Shown here piece by piece: positions 59,271-64,000 of a stretch of 64,000 nt of DNA. A model generated the notes under the pieces. The model ran no database searches. It worked only from the letters and a program-made list of their open reading frames with translations, and was not told the origin of the DNA. The translations under genes and the position numbers were made by a program. The stretch is from assembly GCF_000425065.1 (NCBI RefSeq), contig NZ_AULB01000019.1, forward strand, positions 1-64,000, in the 5' to 3' direction. How positions within the stretch are numbered: the first letter of the stretch is position 1; every line of letters begins with the position of its first letter. The stretch comes from Actinomadura rifamycini DSM 43936. Lineage in GTDB: Bacteria > Actinomycetota > Actinomycetes > Streptosporangiales > Streptosporangiaceae.

Positions 59271-59990
59271 CTACCGAGCCCCACCGTGGCCGATCCTGTA
59301 CCCGCGCCCGTACACCGTCTGCACATACACCGGATTGCCCGGATCGGGCTCGATCTTCCGCCGCAGGTTCCCCACGTGCGCGTCCACGGTCCGCTCCAGC
59401 ACATGGTGGTCGAACCCGAAGGCCAGCGTCAGGATCTGCGCGCGGGTGAACACCCGGGACGGCTCGGCGGCCAGCGCCTGCACGATCCCGAACTCCTTCG
59501 CGGTCAGCTCCACCCGGCGCCCGGCCACCCGCACCTCGAACCGGCCCGGGTCGATCTCCAGGTCCCCGACCCGCAGCACGTCCCGTCCGTCCGCCGGCCC
59601 GGACGCGCCCGCCCGGCGCAGCAGCGCCCGCACCCGCGCCGTCAGCACCCGCGGACTGTACGGCTTGGTGACGTAGTCGTCCGCGCCGAGATCGAGGCCG
59701 AGCAGCAGGTCGTCCTCCCGCGAACGGCCGGTCAGCAGCATGATCGGCACCCGCGACTCCGCGCGCAGGACCCGGCACACGTCCAGGCCGTCCACCCCGG
59801 GCATCACCACGTCCAGCACCAGCAGGTCCGGGTGCCGCGCCCGCGTCTGCTCCAGCGCCTCCCGCCCGTCCCCGACCACGATCACGCTGTGCCCGTCCCG
59901 CTCCAGATACGCCCGGACGAGCCGCGCCTGCGTCGGATCGTCCTCGGCCACGAGAACGCGGGAGCCGCGCACGGGAGATCTCCGAATCAT
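59271..59990 (-). CDS. OmpR-type response regulator (orphan)
   Basis: A 239-residue two-component regulator. The receiver domain (about 10-120) has acidic pocket EDD near 16-18, phospho-acceptor Asp60 (LVLDVVMPGVDG), switch Thr in LLTGR and Lys in GADDYVTKPYSPR. The C-terminal winged helix (about 140-232) has VELTAKEFGIVQALA, VFTRAQILTLAFGFDHHVLERTVDAHVGNLRRKI and VYGRGYRIG. The ATG at 59990 is 6 nt after GGAGGA. A GTG at 59996 sits directly on the ribosome-binding site. No histidine kinase gene lies on either side, so its partner is elsewhere. It is divergent from the PhyH gene with an 88-bp gap. Confidence 0.9.
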   Translation of the reverse strand: MIRRSPVRGSRVLVAEDDPTQARLVRAYLERDGHSVIVVGDGREALEQTRARHPDLLVLDVVMPGVDGLDVCRVLRAESRVPIMLLTGRSREDDLLLGLDLGADDYVTKPYSPRVLTARVRALLRRAGASGPADGRDVLRVGDLEIDPGRFEVRVAGRRVELTAKEFGIVQALAAEPSRVFTRAQILTLAFGFDHHVLERTVDAHVGNLRRKIEPDPGNPVYVQTVYGRGYRIGHGGAR

Positions 59991-60078
59991 GATCACTCCT
60001 CCAAAGGTTCTTCACCGGTTCTTCGCCGCCGCCCGCTTCAGTGTTCGACCGGTCCCCCCCACCGCGAAGGAGCACCCG

Positions 60079-60957
60079 ATGCCGTCCCGCTACGCGCGCA
60101 TCACCGACGCCGACCGCCGCACCTTTGCCGAGCAGGGCTACCTCCTCGTCCGCGGCGCCCTCGACGAACCCCTCCGCGCGTCCGTCGAACAGGCCGTCGA
60201 CCGCGTCCACGCCGCCGAGGAGCGCGCCGGCCGCCTCGGCCCCCACGGCGCGATGCACACCCTCGGCGCCGTCTTCCGCGACGAGGCGTTCACCGAACTC
60301 CTCGACCTCCCCGCGACCTTCCCGCACCTCTGGGGCCACCTCGGCTGGAACATCTACGTCCACCACAGCCACATCGACGTCAACCCGCCCGTCCCCGAGG
60401 ACGACCCCGCCTGGCGCTGGCACCAGGACGGCTACCGCCAGAACGCCGACCTCGACATGGAGCCGCGCCCGATGCTCTCCATCAAGGTCGCCTACGTCCT
60501 CAGCGACCTCTCCGAACCGGGCCGCGGCGGCACGCTCGTCCTACCGGGCAGCCAGCACCGCAACACCCTCGACCGCACCGAGCCCGGCCCGGACGGCCGC
60601 CACCCCCGCCCCCCGGGCACCGTGGAAATCTCCGCCCGCCCCGGCGACGCCTTCCTCTTCGACCGCCGCCTCTGGCACTCCCGCTCCCCGAACCTCTCGA
60701 CCATCACCCGCAAGATGGTCTTCCTCTGCTACACCTACCGCTGGATCCGCTCACGCGACGACGTCACGATCAACCGCCGCACCCCCTGGTGGCAGAGCCT
60801 CACACCCCTGCGCCGCCAACTCCTCGGCGACGCCGACGAAGCCGCGAGCCACTTCGGCTTCACCCTCGCCTCCGGCGTCTGGGACGACTCCATCCCCCTC
60901 CGAGCCGAACTGAAATCCCGCGGCCTCCTAGACAAATCCCACCACTACCTCCGCTGA
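60079..60957 (+). CDS. Phytanoyl-CoA dioxygenase family oxygenase (PhyH)
   Basis: A 292-residue Fe(II)/2-oxoglutarate oxygenase. Fe ligands are H and D of WRWHQDGYRQ (HxD) and His of RRLWHSRSPN, with a 2-oxoglutarate-binding Arg a few residues later. Supporting segments are FAEQGYLLVRGALDE at the N-terminus and GGTLVLPGSQHRNTL. Actinomycete PhyH enzymes hydroxylate small molecules, from lipids to antibiotics. The substrate is not inferable here. ATG 6 nt after AAGGAG. The divergent response regulator may control it. Confidence 0.87.
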   Translation: MPSRYARITDADRRTFAEQGYLLVRGALDEPLRASVEQAVDRVHAAEERAGRLGPHGAMHTLGAVFRDEAFTELLDLPATFPHLWGHLGWNIYVHHSHIDVNPPVPEDDPAWRWHQDGYRQNADLDMEPRPMLSIKVAYVLSDLSEPGRGGTLVLPGSQHRNTLDRTEPGPDGRHPRPPGTVEISARPGDAFLFDRRLWHSRSPNLSTITRKMVFLCYTYRWIRSRDDVTINRRTPWWQSLTPLRRQLLGDADEAASHFGFTLASGVWDDSIPLRAELKSRGLLDKSHHYLR

Positions 60958-61044
60958 CCCCGCCGCTGCATAGGCCGTCACCCGCCCGGTCCGCGCCATC
61001 GGTGGATGCGGTGGTCTGCAACCGGCCATTGCGGTCGGCCAGGT

Positions 61045-63009
61045 TCAGAGACCTGCCTTTCGGCGGCGCTCCTGTTCGATCCACCGCTTACCTTCTGCTG
61101 CGATTCCCTCCATGACATGGAGTGTGTGGCCGAACCCGGCGGCGTCCAGCGTCGTCTCTGAGACCGCGGCGAGGTTCTCGTCCACCTGGAGTTCTTCCAT
61201 CGCGGCAGCCAGCATCTCGGCCTTGACCAACTCTCCGTTGACAAGGGCGAGCTCGAAACTGTGGTCGCCGTCGTCGGCTTGACGTACCCGGACGGCTGCA
61301 ACGGCCTCGTAGCGGTAGTTGGTGCGGGCCCGGTCGTGGAAGGTCCCCCGCGCGAAGTCGAGGTCAGCGGTGAGCTGACGCACGCCGTCTTTGGTGAGGA
61401 GAAAGAGAAGCATGCGATAGTGCGTATAGCGCCAGGGGCCTTGGCGGACCCTTGCGCGTCTGGTGGAGGGGCCAGGTGCTTCGATGAAGGCGTGGGCGAT
61501 CATGTCGCTCATGGTCAAGCCGTAGTGGTGCAGGGCTTCATCCAGCAGTACTTTTCGGTCGCGGTCCAGCCAGACGGCCATTTCCGGATCGGTCGGCTTG
61601 TCGGCGAGTTTGAGCTTCCAGCGTTGGAAGGCTGCTTCGCAGCCCTGCTGGATCTCGGCTGTCCCGGCCTTGTCGGCCGCGTACCGCCGGTGCTCCATAA
61701 AGATCTGCGACCAGGCACGGATGGCGAGCGCCCCGGTCAAGAGCGCCGTAAGCGTGGAGGCGGCTGCGCTCGCGGGTGCGGTCGGTGCCGCGCGCCCCAC
61801 CGTCCAGATCATCCCGGAGGTGAAGACGGCCAGGCCGAGTATGGTCAGCATCTTGGTGGCCGCTGAGGCGGCGAGTTCCTGTTGGTAGTCCCACAGTGTG
61901 CCGTTCTCCCACTGCCGACGGACCTCACTCACCCGATACCGGATCAACCAGGCGATTCTTTCCGCTCCGATGCGCTGCTCCCGGTAGACGTCGGCGATCT
62001 CGTCCCGGAGGCTTTTGCGAATCCCTGCTGTGTCGGCCAGCCAGGCGGAGCGGCTCGTGTTGCGTGGTAGGTACTTGGCGAAGTAGTGGCCGAAGTACTG
62101 GTCCACCTTGCCGGCGAAGCCTGCGGTCTTCGCGCGGGTTTCCTGCCGTCGAGGGTGCGTGTATTCCTTGTCTTTTGCCCGGCGCCTCTCGGTTAGGAAG
62201 TGCCATTCGGCGCCTGCGCGTGCGCCACAGAAGCCACCGCCGATGCTCAGCAGGTACAGGAGCAGCGTGAGCAACTGAAGATCTCGGACGAGCAGATATG
62301 CCATGTTGATCGCTGCACCGGCCAGGACGATCGCGGCGCCGAAGGCCCGGACCCGAGTGCCGATCGGTATGGTGGGCGGTCGAGCCGGACGGAACCGAGG
62401 GGGAGCGGGGTCTGGCTGGAAGAACTTCCAGACACGCTCGGTGCGTTCTTCCGCCATCTGGTCTTGCCGCGCAACGTCTAGGGCACGGCGCCACATCTCG
62501 TCTTTCAGAGGCCCGTCGAGGAACATCTCCAGGTGCCGCAGGATCATGCCGCGTTGAGGGTCACCGAGGCCGTCGAAATCCTTCATGAGGGGCCCGAGAT
62601 CCGCGGTGGGCTGCACCGCAGCGTCCAGGAGCCGGATGATGGTCTTCACCCCGTCGGCCCATGCGTCTCCGCCCCGGAGGTGACAGATTCTCGGTGCATG
62701 CCGGAGCGCCGCGAGATCCGCCTGCGGCATCTCGTTCCGCGCCCTCCCGCTGACGAGGGCGAGTTGCCAGTGAAAGCACACCCTGTTACCGCCGAGCCCC
62801 GCAGCCAACACGGCTTCGCCGATGAGCTCCCGGGCTTTGCCCGGTATGCCGCCGTGAAGCAGGCTGACGCCTATCTCGAACCTCTCTGCGGACGAGGCGC
62901 CCGGAGGAGGCGAGTAGATCTTGACGTCACCATGGACGACTCCCGCCTGCACCCCGACGTAGGCGCTATCCGCGGCGTAATTGGCTGTGGTCGCCTCCGA
63001 CTCGGTCAT
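61045..63009 (-). CDS. Membrane protein with N-terminal RHIM-like VGVQAG motif
   Basis: A 654-residue protein whose family I do not recognise as named. The order is: a short motif AYVGVQAGVVHGDVKIY (residues 16-32), a helical, TPR-like region (about 40-200, ERFEIGVSLLHGGIPGKARELIGEAVLAAGLGGNRVCFHWQLALV), a first hydrophobic hairpin (about 224-262), a charged middle with RRQETRAKTAGFAGKVDQYFGHYFAKYLP, a second hairpin (about 405-450) and a mixed C-terminal domain. The motif also occurs in the upstream protein, and the genes overlap by 4 bp (ATGA). ATG 7 nt after GGGAG. The motif resembles bacterial amyloid signalling motifs. I infer it is the membrane effector or partner of the nucleosidase protein. 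GC content is lower than its neighbours, which may indicate transfer. Confidence 0.75.
   Translation of the reverse strand: MTESEATTANYAADSAYVGVQAGVVHGDVKIYSPPPGASSAERFEIGVSLLHGGIPGKARELIGEAVLAAGLGGNRVCFHWQLALVSGRARNEMPQADLAALRHAPRICHLRGGDAWADGVKTIIRLLDAAVQPTADLGPLMKDFDGLGDPQRGMILRHLEMFLDGPLKDEMWRRALDVARQDQMAEERTERVWKFFQPDPAPPRFRPARPPTIPIGTRVRAFGAAIVLAGAAINMAYLLVRDLQLLTLLLYLLSIGGGFCGARAGAEWHFLTERRRAKDKEYTHPRRQETRAKTAGFAGKVDQYFGHYFAKYLPRNTSRSAWLADTAGIRKSLRDEIADVYREQRIGAERIAWLIRYRVSEVRRQWENGTLWDYQQELAASAATKMLTILGLAVFTSGMIWTVGRAAPTAPASAAASTLTALLTGALAIRAWSQIFMEHRRYAADKAGTAEIQQGCEAAFQRWKLKLADKPTDPEMAVWLDRDRKVLLDEALHHYGLTMSDMIAHAFIEAPGPSTRRARVRQGPWRYTHYRMLLFLLTKDGVRQLTADLDFARGTFHDRARTNYRYEAVAAVRVRQADDGDHSFELALVNGELVKAEMLAAAMEELQVDENLAAVSETTLDAAGFGHTLHVMEGIAAEGKRWIEQERRRKAGL
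62914..62961 (-). other. RHIM-like motif at N-terminus of membrane protein
   Basis: Encodes YVGVQAGVVHGDVKIY at residues 17-32, almost identical to the motif in the overlapping upstream gene. N-terminal placement on the partner fits the known scheme in which receptor and effector proteins share one motif. Confidence 0.55.
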
Positions 63010-64000
63010 GACAGGCTCCCGACGAGGCCCAGTACGCTCGCCACCTCGGTCGCCAGGGCGGCCACGTCTCCGACGAGTCCCCGCACTTTCTTCAGCGCGA
63101 GGGTCACCGCGCGCGTGTCGCGCGGGCTGGAGCGCAGGGCCTCGCGGGCGCCGTCGAGCTCGGCGCGTGCCGCGCGGTGGGTGTCTTCGTCGATGAGTCC
63201 CGCGTCCCGCGCCCGCTCCAGTCGTGCGGCAAGGCCCGCGATCGCTTCGGAGGGGTCCACCGGCGCAGCCTTCTCGCCCGAGATCTGGACACCGCCGTGT
63301 ACGTGCCCAGCCTGCACACCCACGATGGCGTGGTCGTTGGCGGTGTTGCGGACTGCCTCACTCATCCGAGAGCTCCCCGTCGTTTCGGTTGCCTGGTACT
63401 GGTCGCGGTCCGGTTCGTCCGCGGTGAGGCTCTCGGCGAGGGCGGTGGTGAACGCGGCCGCGTTCGCCACCGCTCGCGGCTGCCACCGCTCGCGGTCGGT
63501 GGTCTCCTTGGTGCCGTCGGCGCGATCGCTGACGCCGCGGATCACGACGACCGGAAGGGACCTGTTCAGATGCGCCGCCTGTGACACACCGGCCCCTTCC
63601 ATCTCGATCGCAAGAGCGTCGTTGTAGTGACGCCGGATCCAGTCGGCGTGAGCCGAGACCGTGGAGTTGAGAACTACTTCCCCGGCGGCGATAGGCCCGA
63701 AATGCACTTCGGGTGGTCGGCGCTTCGAACGCTCGCTCCCTGGCCAGGAACGGCTCCGGGCAACGTGCCGAGCGATCTGGTCGGCGCCGTGCGACGCCTC
63801 CCAGACGCGGGGACGACTCTTGAAGCCGTCGTCCTCGCTGGTTCCGCCGTGGAAAGCGTAGACATGGGTCGCCACGACGATGTCGCCCAGAGCGATGTGG
63901 GAATGCAGGGCTCCCGCCACCCCCACGAACAGCAGTGCCGCGGGGGAGAATTCGGCAATGGCGCGTTCGGCCAGTACAGCTGCGGAATGGTTGCCCTTGC
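63006..64000 (-). CDS. PNP/UDP nucleosidase-domain protein with VGVQAG motif (5' end off window)
   Basis: The 330 C-terminal residues are visible, and the start is beyond base 64000. The first ~190 are a purine/uridine phosphorylase-type (MTA/SAH nucleosidase-like) domain: LLFVGVAGALHSHIALGDIVVATHVY, ALAIEMEGAGVSQAAHL (the MEGA motif that contacts the ribose) and VVVIRGVSDRADGT. Then comes a motif IVGVQAGHVHGGVQIS, followed by a helical, Leu/Ala-rich tail of ~85 residues (ARLERARDAGLIDEDTHRAARAEL) that looks like a coiled domain. PNP_UDP effector domains are known in NLR-type and bacterial conflict systems. Translation is coupled to the membrane protein. An internal ATG at 63365 with GGGGAG upstream could give a short motif-plus-tail product of 119 residues. 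Confidence 0.82.
   Translation of the reverse strand, partial: KGNHSAAVLAERAIAEFSPAALLFVGVAGALHSHIALGDIVVATHVYAFHGGTSEDDGFKSRPRVWEASHGADQIARHVARSRSWPGSERSKRRPPEVHFGPIAAGEVVLNSTVSAHADWIRRHYNDALAIEMEGAGVSQAAHLNRSLPVVVIRGVSDRADGTKETTDRERWQPRAVANAAAFTTALAESLTADEPDRDQYQATETTGSSRMSEAVRNTANDHAIVGVQAGHVHGGVQISGEKAAPVDPSEAIAGLAARLERARDAGLIDEDTHRAARAELDGAREALRSSPRDTRAVTLALKKVRGLVGDVAALATEVASVLGLVGSLS
63279..63326 (-). other. RHIM-like motif in nucleosidase protein
   Basis: Encodes IVGVQAGHVHGGVQIS. Together with 62914-62961 in the next gene (YVGVQAGVVHGDVKIY) it forms a matched pair around the VQxG core. That is the type of motif known to nucleate amyloid between signalling partners (RHIM in animals, PP in fungi, BASS motifs in bacteria). 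Assignment is by pattern only. Confidence 0.55.

Overview
This is a very GC-rich chromosomal segment from a filamentous actinomycete. The clues are GTG and TTG starts, a chaplin gene beside a class E sortase, a mycosin/WXG100 cassette, a Ser/Thr kinase with WD40 repeats and a mycobacterial-type ChoD. The chaplin architecture and overall gene mix suggest Actinomadura or a relative in Streptosporangiales, but the genus is inference. I saw no rRNA, tRNA or CRISPR array.

Layout. 1-174: the start of a transposase that runs off the left edge. 308-5524: a tight minus-strand operon linked to type VII secretion, made of two small WXG100-like proteins, a long WXG100-like Ala/Pro/Gly-rich protein, a mycosin protease and a WXG-like/DUF1023 hydrolase. 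No membrane core (EccB-E) is in view. 5879-13803: TetR/DHA2 exporter pair, acyl-CoA ligase, membrane protein, lipoprotein, secreted beta-lactamase-like hydrolase and a decayed cupin/JmjC-like gene. 13885-27575: kinase-WD40 protein, lipoprotein, ChoD-type GMC oxidase, PucR regulator divergent from a FAD amino-acid oxidase, MarR/DHA2 pair and an L,D-transpeptidase.

27931-41197 is an exopolysaccharide cluster. It holds a priming sugar transferase, Wzy-like polymerase, MurJ-like flippase, deacetylase, two GT4 glycosyltransferases, Wzz-like protein, GNAT/FemAB-like transferase, GH26 hydrolase, ATP-grasp ligase and FAD oxidoreductase. 42301-45680 is a surface locus with a four-domain chaplin protein and a class E sortase. 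45731-60957 carries secreted enzymes (matrixin protease, GH3, Tat arylsulfotransferase), a PRC-barrel stress protein behind a SigB/SigF-like promoter, an S4 protein with a leaderless promoter, a small C2H2 zinc-finger protein, an acetate-type transporter, a CYP152 peroxygenase, a cupin/methyltransferase/SDR operon under twin operators, an orphan response regulator and a PhyH dioxygenase.

The most unusual element is at the right edge (61045-64000). Two overlapping genes share a short VGVQAG-x-VHG motif that resembles RHIM-like bacterial amyloid signalling motifs. One protein fuses a PNP/UDP nucleosidase domain to the motif and a helical tail. The other starts with the motif and carries two membrane hairpins. 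I read this as a candidate nucleosidase/membrane conflict or cell-death system. A second regulatory theme is a shared TTGTCA-N6-TGACAA operator in front of both the acyl-CoA ligase and choD, which suggests one lipid or sterol regulon.
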